Below are positions 1 through 7,166 of a DNA stretch of 19,849 nt, piece by piece. Where the stretch lies: positions 1 through 19,849 of the forward strand of contig CAZEQY010000032.1 of NCBI GenBank assembly GCA_964514655.1, read 5' to 3'. The DNA comes from SZAS-7 sp964514655. GTDB taxonomy: Bacteria; Chlamydiota; Chlamydiia; Chlamydiales; FEN-1388. How positions within the stretch are numbered: position 1 is the first letter of the stretch; every line of letters begins with the position of its first letter. The position numbers and the translations under genes were made by a program. Below the pieces are notes generated by a model. The model searched no databases. It saw only the letters and a program-made list of their open reading frames with translations, and was not told where the DNA came from.

Positions 1-69
1 TTTTCGTTTGCGCTCGCATCAGAAAGGAATTATCGTAAGGCCAGACGCTGGATGAATTCTGGCGTCTGA
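1..69 (+). CDS. 3' end of an upstream gene (partial)
   Basis: Frame 1 is open from the window edge to a TGA at 67-69 and encodes 22 residues ending RRWMNSGV. The stop lies 11 nt before the next ATG, and the ribosome binding site of the next gene (aaaggga, 71-77) falls in that gap, which fits two genes of one operon. The peptide is too short to recognise and the reading could be chance, so this is a weak call. Confidence 0.3.
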   Translation, partial: FSFALASERNYRKARRWMNSGV

Positions 70-80
70 AAGGGACACTC

Positions 81-545
81 ATGGATACAGCCAGTCTGAC
101 CTATACGATCACTGAAGGAGTGTTGGTGGGTGTGGCTGGTCGCCGCATGTTCCACATCATCGCCGTGTCTGGCGGTGGAGGAGGTAGTACGCGCAACACT
201 CCAACCGCTGCGGCGAACAATCCATACATGGAAGGACTGCGCACCACTGGTCAGGCTCATTCTCGAGATCATGTGCACGGCGGGCCGATTCCCCCGGGTC
301 GATACCTAATTCGGACCCCGTCAAATCATCCCCACTTGGGTTTGTCCGCTCGATTGGACCATCCACACTTCCGGCCAATGGGCCGCGACGGGTTCTATAT
401 ACATGGACGGGGACCCCATGGGAGCGACGGCTGCATCGTTCCTCTGGATAAGGCCCAGTTTACTGCCCTGATGGCGGCACTGAAAGAGTCCGGCGGCGGT
501 GTGCTGTACGTCCAGGAAACATCTGACGACACGCGTTACGCTTGA
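81..545 (+). CDS. Tlde1/DUF2778-like L,D-transpeptidase-fold protein
   Basis: 154 residues with the layout of the Tlde1 (DUF2778) family: an N-terminal beta-rich stretch ending in a glycine run (31-35), a GPIPPGRY segment (68-75), then the catalytic signature of the YkuD/L,D-transpeptidase fold, FYIHGRGPHGSDGC (105-118), with H108 and nucleophile C118. Family members act on peptidoglycan peptide stems; several are type VI secretion effectors that exchange D-amino acids or cut tetrapeptides. No signal peptide is visible, which fits an effector delivered by a secretion machine rather than by Sec, but no secretion gene or recognisable immunity gene is in the window. Start: ATG 81 with aaaggga 3 nt upstream. 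Family call is fairly sure from the motif order; the effector role is inference. Confidence 0.75.
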   Translation: MDTASLTYTITEGVLVGVAGRRMFHIIAVSGGGGGSTRNTPTAAANNPYMEGLRTTGQAHSRDHVHGGPIPPGRYLIRTPSNHPHLGLSARLDHPHFRPMGRDGFYIHGRGPHGSDGCIVPLDKAQFTALMAALKESGGGVLYVQETSDDTRYA

Positions 546-569
546 CGCACGTCTTTCAGGTCACGTGCG
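546..569 (+). terminator. Inverted repeat after the Tlde1-like gene
   Basis: Directly after the TGA at 543-545 there are perfect 7-bp arms, cgcacgt (546-552) and acgtgcg (563-569), around a 10-nt loop. It lies between two convergent genes, so it could end transcription from either side. There is no T tract, so an intrinsic terminator is only a possibility. Confidence 0.3.
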
Positions 570-612
570 AATCCTCTCGCTCCAGGACCCGTTGCCATGC
601 TGGTCGGCTTCT

Positions 613-1470
613 TCATCTGCCCGCCCCGGACCTGCGCAGTTTCTGCAGATGATTCTCCACCAGATGAAGCATGGCCCCATAGTCCTCATCCGCCCCCGGC
701 GTCCGGGCGTGTTGCAGGATCGCTTCGCGAATCCAGTGAGCAATCGATAAACCTGGAGCCTTGAGAAAGTACATGGCAAACAGTGCATCGCGGGTTAGCG
801 CGACAATCCTTTCGGTGCTGGACTTCCAGCGCTCCTGGAATGTGGCGAATGGCTCCTTCCATTGGGCCGGACGGTCCAATGTTTCCGCGATCCCAAAGAT
901 CACTGGATGAAAGTGTCCTTGAATGGATGGCTGTTCGCGGACCATGCTGCTCGTGATGACCACTAGGGCCGCGGCGGGATCGTATGCCGCATCGATCAGC
1001 CGTTGATAAGCGATTCCAGGACTCGCCGCCAATCCGGGAGCGCGCTGCGAGGTTCCCTTCACTGGGCCGATTGCGGCTTGCAGGGCTTGATGAATGGTCT
1101 CGAACACGGCTCGCTCAAAACCGATTGCTGCCTCCCCAAATTGATCGGAATTGTGATTGTGTACTTCTCTCAGAAGCGTCGCGTTGATTCTCGATAACGC
1201 GGGACATCTGTTGCGCAATCCCTGCATCGACCGGAGTGCGTCATCCTCCGTCCCTTGAGAAGCTGTAATGGTTCGTGCCTCGGTCAGTTCCCGTGTTTGG
1301 GCGGCCTGCTTCAACAGACTGTAGGGGTGCAGCAAATAATCGTGAAGAAAGTTCTGTCCCAATACATAAGGCGACTGCAGTGTCCGAATCGTCTCGAACG
1401 GCCGAGTGAAGGCTTGTTCCAGATCGTTGAATACATGGTCGCCCTGTTTGGGCGTCGTACTGCTGGACAT
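613..1470 (-). CDS. Hypothetical protein, 285 residues
   Basis: I do not recognise this protein. It starts at ATG 1470 with a clear ribosome binding site (aggag about 5 nt upstream) and ends at TGA 613, convergent with the Tlde1-like gene. There is no signal peptide or membrane segment. The sequence is mostly helical in character, with a run of conserved-looking hydrophobic/aromatic stretches (YVLGQNFLHDYLLHPYSLL near residue 35, MYFLKAPGLSIAHWI near 235). Coding quality is good: the frame is long, has a GC-biased third position and a good start. It sits 34 nt downstream of the TPR-OmpA gene on the same strand, so it is probably cotranscribed with it. A cytoplasmic helper of the neighbours is possible but unproven. 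Confidence 0.65.
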   Translation of the reverse strand: MSSSTTPKQGDHVFNDLEQAFTRPFETIRTLQSPYVLGQNFLHDYLLHPYSLLKQAAQTRELTEARTITASQGTEDDALRSMQGLRNRCPALSRINATLLREVHNHNSDQFGEAAIGFERAVFETIHQALQAAIGPVKGTSQRAPGLAASPGIAYQRLIDAAYDPAAALVVITSSMVREQPSIQGHFHPVIFGIAETLDRPAQWKEPFATFQERWKSSTERIVALTRDALFAMYFLKAPGLSIAHWIREAILQHARTPGADEDYGAMLHLVENHLQKLRRSGAGR

Positions 1471-1504
1471 ATTGCTCCTGGCCGCTCAAATACGGCGTCT
1501 ATGC

Positions 1505-2281
1505 TCAATCCAACGACCGTACCTCGACTCGCCGGTTAGCCCGGTGCGCTGCTTCGGTATTGGTTCGGAATAGAGGTTGATCTTTACCTACGCCCTTGGT
1601 GCGCAGTCGGCTGGCTGAGATCCCCCGCTCCACCAGATAACGTTCTACAGCCTTTGCTCTCCTTTCCGAAAGCCCGAGATTGTACTGGTCTTCGCCGACG
1701 TCGTCGGTGTGCCCGATCACCTCGTAGCGCCTGCCCGCGAGCGCCTGATCAGACAATGCCGCATACAACTCGGAGGCCTGCTTCATTCCCTCTGCCTCCA
1801 TCTTGTCGGAATCGAAGCCGAATCGAATGTGCAGGTTGACCCGGTTCGCAATCTGTGCCCGCGGATCGGTTGCCGCATACGGTCTCGCCCGGAGTGTGTA
1901 CACGATCATCTCCTTGGTGACCATGAGGTTTTTCGATGCCTGCCCCATCAGCCCGGCCTTGTATTCCGCCACTTCCGTCCACGACTGCGCAAAAGCGATC
2001 TGGTTTTCAGTCGCCCCGGGGACGCGTGCCGCCTCGCGATATGCCTTCGCCGCTTCGCCGTACTGGTCCAGTTCCTCGTGGCTTTTTGCCAGAAGAAACC
2101 ATGCTTGAAAGCACCCCGGATGCGAGTTGACCTGCCTCTGGAAATAAGCAACTCTCCCGCGGCCGTCGGTGATCCTCTTGAAATCATCTGCAAGGCCGGC
2201 TGCGCACGGCTGGGGCTTTGGTTCCGTTTGTGCCCGAAGTAGCAGGATCGCTGGGCACAATAACACGGCGAGGGTCCTCAT
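1505..2281 (-). CDS. TPR-OmpA family envelope protein
   Basis: 258 residues from ATG 2281. This start is chosen over an upstream in-frame ATG at 2320 because it has an excellent Shine-Dalgarno (aggaggtg, complement of 2286-2293) and opens a signal peptide (MRTLAVLLCPAILLLRAQ). After the signal come a TPR-like helical pair (about residues 35-95: FQAWFLLAKSHEELDQYGEA) and an OmpA C-terminal peptidoglycan-binding domain (about 150-255) with the hallmark pieces GHTDDVG, LSERRAKAVERYL and ANRRVEV. OmpA-like domains bind diaminopimelate in peptidoglycan, so the protein is probably periplasmic or outer-membrane linked. It is the first gene of a two-gene minus-strand unit with the 285-residue protein. 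Family assignment is confident; the specific role is unknown. Confidence 0.85.
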   Translation of the reverse strand: MRTLAVLLCPAILLLRAQTEPKPQPCAAGLADDFKRITDGRGRVAYFQRQVNSHPGCFQAWFLLAKSHEELDQYGEAAKAYREAARVPGATENQIAFAQSWTEVAEYKAGLMGQASKNLMVTKEMIVYTLRARPYAATDPRAQIANRVNLHIRFGFDSDKMEAEGMKQASELYAALSDQALAGRRYEVIGHTDDVGEDQYNLGLSERRAKAVERYLVERGISASRLRTKGVGKDQPLFRTNTEAAHRANRRVEVRSLD

Positions 2282-2285
2282 GCTA

Positions 2286-2322
2286 CACCTCCTCTTTCGC
2301 CTTGCGCTCCAGGCGCGCAAGG
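2286..2322 (-). promoter_or_regulatory. Leader hairpin and strong SD of the TPR-OmpA gene
   Basis: Perfect 8-bp arms ccttgcgc (2300-2307) and gcgcaagg (2315-2322) with a 7-nt loop stand just upstream of the aggaggtg ribosome binding site. In the mRNA the stem would end 6 nt before the Shine-Dalgarno. It could protect or modulate the leader, or be a dyad operator in DNA. The A/T-rich stretch at 2336-2354, upstream of the dyad on the coding strand, may hold the promoter, but I cannot fix hexamers. Confidence 0.4.
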
Positions 2323-2409
2323 GACACGAACGCTATTTTACATACTAATAATAAGCGCTCTTCCAGGCTGGCTGTTTCTCTCGCCGCCCAACTCTGATCC
2401 AAAGGCAGG

Positions 2410-4182
2410 CTATTGGGCGAATGTCACAATCTTGACCACGGTTTCGCTTCTGCCTGACCCCGGCGCCGTAATTGAATCGAGTACCATGCGGAGTTGCGGC
2501 GACGACGGGTCATAGGCACGAGCAGATTCCAATTCATCCCAAAAGGCCGGCTTTTCGGAAAACGCCAGAAACTTGACGAACTCAACGCCGAACGGCGCGA
2601 CGACCCGGTTGTCTCCGCCGATCGGGCGGTCGATGCCGGATTCGAGCCGGCCCTTGTAAAGCACCGTCACGTTTCCAGCCGGATCAATGTTGAGCAGCAC
2701 AGCGTAATCGACCGTCCGGTCCAGATTCGCCTGAATTCGCGCCAGCTGCCCAGCTCGAAACTCGCCATGGCCCTGCTTGCCGTCGAGCAATACCTCGAGG
2801 CGCACATTGAAGCGCTGGTCCGGAAATCGCGTCTCCAACAACTGCTTGGCGACTCGATAATACCGGATCCGTTCCAGCAGCTCTCGCGTGTTCTCCGGTC
2901 CATAGGTGTGGATCACGTCCAAACTCGGATGGACGAGTTCGTAGGCCCCGGATTGCTCGTCTTTGCGAACGAGCAGATCGTACGGCCCACTGTGGCTGAT
3001 CTCGATCGAATCGAGTTTCTCGATCCTGGTTCCCAATTCGTTTGGTAGACCATCGCCCATCCGGATCCTGGTCTTCTCGGCCTTCCGAAGTGGAGCCGCA
3101 TCGCTGCCGGCCACACTGCCGGAAAACACCCTCGTCTGCTCCAACTCTCGGGACGGAGACTGGAATTGCGGCTTGTGCGGGAAGTTCTGCTCCACCTCGC
3201 GCCTGCAGTAGTCGGATAACTCCCGGTGCGTGATCATGCCATCTCGATTGAGATCGGCGTTTCCCTTCAGGCCCAACAAAAGAAAATTCGTCAGCGCGCC
3301 GTGCGGGCTTCCATCGACGGTCCGGAACACTTTGGAGTCGATGATTTGCTGCGGGATGTCGATAGCCTTCTCGCTCTTGGAGGCTGCGGAAAGGTACATC
3401 ACGTTGGAATACGGCCACTCGCTCAACTGGGATGGAGTCTCGCTCAGCATCGACAGCTCTTCGCCGCTCAACGGCATCGGAGCATATCGGGCGGGAAATG
3501 ATCGTGTAGTCTTCGTGATCCGCCGCGCCGTATCGCCCGAGAAGCACGAGTCGAATACGGCGAACACGGACGCATCCCGTGGGACCTGCGACAGGATGGG
3601 GCGAATGTCGCGGACGCCCACGATCAGGGATTCAAGAACCGCGCGCGGGTTGCCGTACTGGACATCGTAGGGGATGAGCGCGCCAGTCTCCGGTCCAATC
3701 AGTTCTCTGGGAAAAGGCGCTTCCGGGGCGAATCGCGATGTGCCGTGCGTCGAAACGTAGAGGAACAGATAATCACCAGGCGCCAACCGGCCCACAATAT
3801 CTCGAAGGCGGCCGAGAATGGCCGCCTTGGTTGCTTGGGAATTGACCAGTAACGTGATATTTCCCCGAAATGCAGGGTCGTTCCGTAGCACCTGTTGCAG
3901 CGCAACTGCGTCGTGCTTGGGGCCATCCAGATGCGGCACCTGGAATGGTGCGCCCGGCGGAGCCGGCGCAAAATCACCGATTCCCACGAGGAGCGCAAAT
4001 TTCGCCGCCCATCCTGGGTTGGCGAGCAGCAACAACAACAGGAGTCCGGCTAGTTGGCGTCTCTTCGCGGGTCTTACCCGTCCGATTTGGCTCTTGTTCA
4101 CTCTGCCTGCAATGTTACGGTGGACGGCGGTCCTCTGCAACCTTCTAGCCCAGCGGCTTCGACAAGACTGCCTGCATGACAA
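2410..4182 (-). CDS. Secreted caspase-family (C14) protein with EF-hand and DUF4384-like tail
   Basis: 590 residues from TTG 4182. A hydrophobic signal segment (LLLLLLLANPGWAA, about 47-60) follows a basic stretch. The caspase-like domain (about 61-300) has the catalytic dyad H146 in YVSTHGT and C213 in FDSCFSG. A canonical EF-hand loop, DLNRDGMITHRE (310-321), follows, implying calcium binding; the tail from about 440 (YAVLLNIDPAGNVTVLY) resembles DUF4384, often found behind caspase domains. The start is uncertain: TTG 4182 has gggagg 3 nt upstream, while an in-frame GTG at 4101 gives a more ordinary signal peptide length. It is transcribed divergently from T1, whose start is about 40 nt away. 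The product is expected outside the cytoplasm. Substrate unknown; clan CD caspase homologues in bacteria usually cut after basic residues or Asp. Confidence 0.85.
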   Translation of the reverse strand: MSCRQSCRSRWARRLQRTAVHRNIAGRVNKSQIGRVRPAKRRQLAGLLLLLLLANPGWAAKFALLVGIGDFAPAPPGAPFQVPHLDGPKHDAVALQQVLRNDPAFRGNITLLVNSQATKAAILGRLRDIVGRLAPGDYLFLYVSTHGTSRFAPEAPFPRELIGPETGALIPYDVQYGNPRAVLESLIVGVRDIRPILSQVPRDASVFAVFDSCFSGDTARRITKTTRSFPARYAPMPLSGEELSMLSETPSQLSEWPYSNVMYLSAASKSEKAIDIPQQIIDSKVFRTVDGSPHGALTNFLLLGLKGNADLNRDGMITHRELSDYCRREVEQNFPHKPQFQSPSRELEQTRVFSGSVAGSDAAPLRKAEKTRIRMGDGLPNELGTRIEKLDSIEISHSGPYDLLVRKDEQSGAYELVHPSLDVIHTYGPENTRELLERIRYYRVAKQLLETRFPDQRFNVRLEVLLDGKQGHGEFRAGQLARIQANLDRTVDYAVLLNIDPAGNVTVLYKGRLESGIDRPIGGDNRVVAPFGVEFVKFLAFSEKPAFWDELESARAYDPSSPQLRMVLDSITAPGSGRSETVVKIVTFAQ

Positions 4183-4196
4183 CGGCCTCCCGGTGG

Positions 4197-4213
4197 CGTA
4201 GACTCGCTATTTT
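4197..4213 (+). promoter_or_regulatory. 17-nt element shared upstream of T1 and T3
   Basis: The 17-mer cgtagactcgctatttt occurs just upstream of T1 and identically at 10470-10486 upstream of T3, while the flanks differ. It ends 10 nt before the GTG 4223 and 31 nt before the ATG at 4244. The tatttt end resembles a -10 box, so it may be the core promoter or an operator shared by the two genes. It also lies between T1 and the divergent caspase-DUF4384 gene. Confidence 0.4.
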
Positions 4214-4222
4214 GGAACATCA

Positions 4223-6745
4223 GTGTTAAGGATGATGGCAACGATGATGATCGCGCGACCCTCGCTCCTACTCCTGTTATGCTTCTGCTGTTTAGCGCTC
4301 GGACAGCCATCCCCAGTGGGCGCCGTTCGCAGACTCGAACCCATCGCACCGTCGAACAAGCGGGTCGCTCTTGCGATTGGTAACAATCTCTACAACAAGA
4401 ACCCGCTCCGGAATGCCGTCAATGACGCCACGGCAGTGGCGGCGGAGCTGCGGAACCTCGGCTTTCAGACCACGCTGGTGACCGACGCCACGCACCGGGC
4501 GGCGACGGCGGCGATCGATCACTTCGTCAACAGCCTGCAAGCGGGAGACACAGCGTTGTTCTTTTACGCGGGCCACGGCATTCAAGTGGATGGCGAGAAC
4601 TTCCTGCTGCCGGTCGACTTTGCGGCGACGGACCAGGCGTCGGTGCCATATCAGGCGTATTCGGCGAGCCAGGTGCTGCAGCGGATGGAGGCGAGGAAGT
4701 CGCGGATCAATGTATTGATTCTGGATGCGTGCCGGGATAATCCATTTCGGACGTGGCGAGGCGCGGGGCAGGGTTTGGGGTCGATGAGTTCGGGGCGTGG
4801 GAGCCTGATCGCGTTTTCGACGGCGGTTGGGGCGACGGCGACGGACAGCCCAGGAGAGTCGAACAGTCTGTTTACGCGGTATCTCGTCGAGGCGCTGCGA
4901 GAGCCGGGCGTCGGCATCGAGGCGCTGTTCAGTGGTGTGCGGAACCGCGTCGATCTCGCGACCAGCGGCAAACAGGTGCCGTGGACCTCATCGGGCGTCG
5001 TCGGTGAGGTGATCTTGAATGAGCCGGCGATGCGACGGTTGGACGTACAGGGGGAGATCGCTCGGCTGGAAGCGGAGTTGAAGGCGATCGAAGAGAGGAA
5101 GAGACAGGGGCTGCAGGCGGAGGAAGCAGAGCGGCAGCAAGCTGAGACGCGGGCGAAACTCCGGCGGGAGAGTCAGGAACTGGATCGTCTGCGGCTGGAG
5201 GCGGAACGGCAGGAGAAACTGCGAGTAGAGCGCGAGAAGTTGGCGGCAGCCGCTGTGGAGCGGGAACGGCAGCGGAAAGCGGATGAGGCTCGATTGGCTG
5301 AACTGCGCGACAAGACTCGGCAACAACAATCTGCCGGGGAAATGACGATGGAGCAGGCCCGGTTGGAAGTGGCGCGGTTGCGGCAGGAAATGGAAACCAA
5401 TCGTCTGGCGCGCGCAGCGGAGCGGGAAAAAGCGCTGGCGAAACTGGAGTCCGACTACAGGCCGTTGCGGGAGATGGCGTCGAAACAGTTGGTGAAAGAC
5501 GAGTTCGAAACGACGGCGCAGTATCAGGTGCGGGTCCAGAAGCAGCAGGAGGAGTCAGCGCCGATTGAGACGAGGTACGAGTCGGAGCGGCGAGCCATCG
5601 AAAAACTGTACGCGGTCGCAGAGGGAGATGACGATCGGATTCGCATCCTGACCAGCCGCACTTATCCATCCAACTGCAAGATCGAATGGGTTTCCTACGA
5701 TGCCGACGCCAGCCGGCTTGCCTTACGGGTGGACGGCATGACGCTGCGATATCGCGTCGAACCAGCCACGGCGCGAGAGCTACGAGGGAAACTGGATACC
5801 TTGCGATGCGAGAGTCATTATGCAAAGGCAGTCACAGGGCAAAGATACACCCCCACACCGAAAGATCCGGCATTGGCTGTCCGACTCGAGGTCAGCCCTG
5901 GCGACACCGAGGTGAACGTGAAAGACGGGTTGAAGTATGTATGGATCCCGCCGGGGACTTTTCAGATGGGCTGCTCCTCTGGGGATGGGGAATGCTCCAG
6001 CGACGAGAAACCGGCGCGGACCGTAACACTGACGAAGGGATATTGGCTGGGACAGACGGAGGTGACGCAGGCGGCCTACAAACGGGTCGCGGATGAGAAT
6101 CCGAGCCACTTCAAAGGATTTGACCTGCCGGTGGAGTCCATAGATTGGAGCCGGGCGGCGGATTACTGTCGTTCGATTGGCGGGAGGCTGCCCACCGAGG
6201 CAGAATGGGAGCGTGCGGCGAAGGGAGGATCTAATGAGGCTCGGTACGGTGCAGTGGGCACCATCGGATGGTATGACCAGAACAGTCAGAGTCGCACGCA
6301 CCCGGTGGCGGGCAAGGCACCGAATGGGTATGGTTTGTACGACATGCTAGGGAATGTTTGGGAGTGGACGGCAGACTGGTACGATGAAAGGCCGCCGGAT
6401 GGAACAGATCCGCAAGGAGCAGTGAACGGCAAGTACCGAGTCTTGCGCGGCGGCTCTTGGGGCCTCAATTCCAGGTACTTGCGCGCTTCGAACCGTAACA
6501 GGAACGAACCGGAGAATCGAAACAACAACATCGGCTTCCGGTGTGTCTGGGACGCAAGGAATAGGATCGAGCCTGCTCGGTCCTGCAAGGCCAGAGCCGT
6601 GTGCGCCGGACAAAAGCCGCATCGGGCGTGCCGCCTTGCCTCCGGGTTCCGGTCCCGGCATCCAGGAGACGGATCGCAACAAGAAACGGACCATGCTCCC
6701 AATGCCAAACACAAACCCGCGGCAGGCTTTGCAGTAGGCGGTTGA
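4223..6745 (+). CDS. T1: secreted caspase-coiled coil-FGE protein, tail fused to the DGR template
   Basis: 840 residues from GTG 4223; ATGs at 4232, 4235, 4244 and 4247 are alternatives, and 4244 has aagga 11 nt upstream. Order: signal peptide (to about 27), caspase domain (about 45-265; H118 in YAGHGIQ, C170 in LILDACRDNPF), a charged coiled coil (about 275-460, rich in E/R/Q), a linker, and an FGE-sulfatase domain (about 568-777: WIPPGTFQMG, GRLPTEAEWERAA, YDMLGNVWEWTADW, LRGGSW, GFRCVW). The two cysteines that catalytic FGE carries after the RGGS motif are absent, so this is a C-type-lectin-fold binding module of the DGR-target kind. T2 and T3 end at CVWER; T1 instead runs on for 63 residues of protein-unlike sequence, because the stop was lost where the template-like segment is joined. 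Expected exported. Confidence 0.85.
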   Translation: MLRMMATMMIARPSLLLLLCFCCLALGQPSPVGAVRRLEPIAPSNKRVALAIGNNLYNKNPLRNAVNDATAVAAELRNLGFQTTLVTDATHRAATAAIDHFVNSLQAGDTALFFYAGHGIQVDGENFLLPVDFAATDQASVPYQAYSASQVLQRMEARKSRINVLILDACRDNPFRTWRGAGQGLGSMSSGRGSLIAFSTAVGATATDSPGESNSLFTRYLVEALREPGVGIEALFSGVRNRVDLATSGKQVPWTSSGVVGEVILNEPAMRRLDVQGEIARLEAELKAIEERKRQGLQAEEAERQQAETRAKLRRESQELDRLRLEAERQEKLRVEREKLAAAAVERERQRKADEARLAELRDKTRQQQSAGEMTMEQARLEVARLRQEMETNRLARAAEREKALAKLESDYRPLREMASKQLVKDEFETTAQYQVRVQKQQEESAPIETRYESERRAIEKLYAVAEGDDDRIRILTSRTYPSNCKIEWVSYDADASRLALRVDGMTLRYRVEPATARELRGKLDTLRCESHYAKAVTGQRYTPTPKDPALAVRLEVSPGDTEVNVKDGLKYVWIPPGTFQMGCSSGDGECSSDEKPARTVTLTKGYWLGQTEVTQAAYKRVADENPSHFKGFDLPVESIDWSRAADYCRSIGGRLPTEAEWERAAKGGSNEARYGAVGTIGWYDQNSQSRTHPVAGKAPNGYGLYDMLGNVWEWTADWYDERPPDGTDPQGAVNGKYRVLRGGSWGLNSRYLRASNRNRNEPENRNNNIGFRCVWDARNRIEPARSCKARAVCAGQKPHRACRLASGFRSRHPGDGSQQETDHAPNAKHKPAAGFAVGG
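4449..5602 (+). repeat. Near-identical block shared with T3 (copy 1)
   Basis: This 1154-nt stretch (caspase and coiled-coil coding) matches 10725-11878 at a constant offset of 6276 nt with no gap. Within it 4718-5106 (389 nt) and 5349-5602 (254 nt) appear identical. Similarity drops abruptly after 5602, inside the open frame, which points to recent duplication or gene conversion between T1 and T3. Confidence 0.85.
6428..6552 (+). repeat. DGR template repeat candidate (TR), in frame within T1
   Basis: This 125-nt segment matches the T2 variable region (8297-8421, other strand) with no gap. Upstream of 6428 the two genes are much less alike. The 3' part (6497-6530) is full of aac codons; all 11 differences from T2 there are A in this copy. 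The 3' end (6531-6552) is invariant in all three copies and homology stops at 6552, as expected of an initiation-of-mutagenic-homology (IMH) site. No recipient-type hairpin follows. In the 5' part four of seven differences (6462, 6464, 6465, 6476) are not A here, and the pattern across the three copies implies aac codons in the true template, so the 5' half looks like an already mutated variable region. Best read as a fusion of a variable region with the template. Confidence 0.7.
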
Positions 6746-6794
6746 AGAAGCCCCGAACCTCAGCCTGCCGCCCCCTCATAGAAGAGAACGGATT
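6553..6794 (+). other. Template-to-avd spacer with a 10-bp stem
   Basis: The 242 nt between template and avd end the T1 frame at 6745 and hold a perfect 10-bp inverted repeat, gcggcaggct (6719-6728) and agcctgccgc (6762-6771), with a 33-nt loop. In the studied Bordetella phage DGR the RNA downstream of the template is structured, binds Avd-RT and helps prime cDNA. This spacer is in the right place to do that job; the role here is inference from position. Confidence 0.4.
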
Positions 6795-7166
6795 ATGCCT
6801 GACTTGCCCGCCTCACCATTGCCGGAAGCGCCGGTTATCGTGCAGAAGGCGTATGACCACAGCCTGTGGCTGCTGCAGAAAACAGAGCGATTTCCGAGAT
6901 CGCATCGCTTTACCGTTGGGGACCGGCTCAGCACAGCGGCGCTCGATCTCACCGAAACACTGGGAGCGGCGGTTTTTGAGTCCAAGCCGCTGCCCCTGCT
7001 GCATCGCGCCCGTCAGCGGATCAACCAACTGCGGTTTCTGTTGCGCCTGGCCAAGGATCTCCGCCTGATCCAGGCTGCCTCCTATGGCCACGCCGCGGAA
7101 CAGTTGGAAGAACTCGGCCGCATGACCGGCGGCTGGATCCGCTCCACCGCTGCCGGCGCCAAATGA
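6795..7166 (+). CDS. avd: DGR accessory protein Avd (four-helix bundle)
   Basis: 123 residues with the Avd/four-helix-bundle pattern: helix 1 (PVIVQKAYDHSLWLLQKTERFPRSHRFTVG, about 12-41, discontinuous motif KxYxxxLWL...FPRxxRFTxG), helix 2 with LxLTE-like spacing (STAALDLTETLGAA), helix 3 (LLHRARQRINQLRFLLRLAKDL) and helix 4 (YGHAAEQLEELGRMTGGWI). Avd forms a positively charged barrel-like pentamer that binds the DGR reverse transcriptase and template RNA and is required for retrohoming. Length fits the family. The stop is directly followed by the reverse transcriptase ATG, so translation is probably coupled. Start ATG 6795 has gagaa upstream, a weak ribosome binding site. Confident from fold pattern plus neighbour. 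Confidence 0.88.
   Translation: MPDLPASPLPEAPVIVQKAYDHSLWLLQKTERFPRSHRFTVGDRLSTAALDLTETLGAAVFESKPLPLLHRARQRINQLRFLLRLAKDLRLIQAASYGHAAEQLEELGRMTGGWIRSTAAGAK

Noticed and set aside
4929..5825. Long minus-strand frame (298 codons) opposite T1, with a similar one at 10927-11676 opposite T3
   Set aside because: Shadow of the GC-rich coiled-coil coding region: serine/proline/arginine-rich, no start signal, present in both copies only because the coding strands are near-identical.
5940..6555. Active formylglycine-generating enzyme in T1 (and T2, T3)
   Set aside because: The catalytic cysteines after the RGGS motif are missing in all three, and that region is the hypervariable DGR segment, so it is a binding fold.
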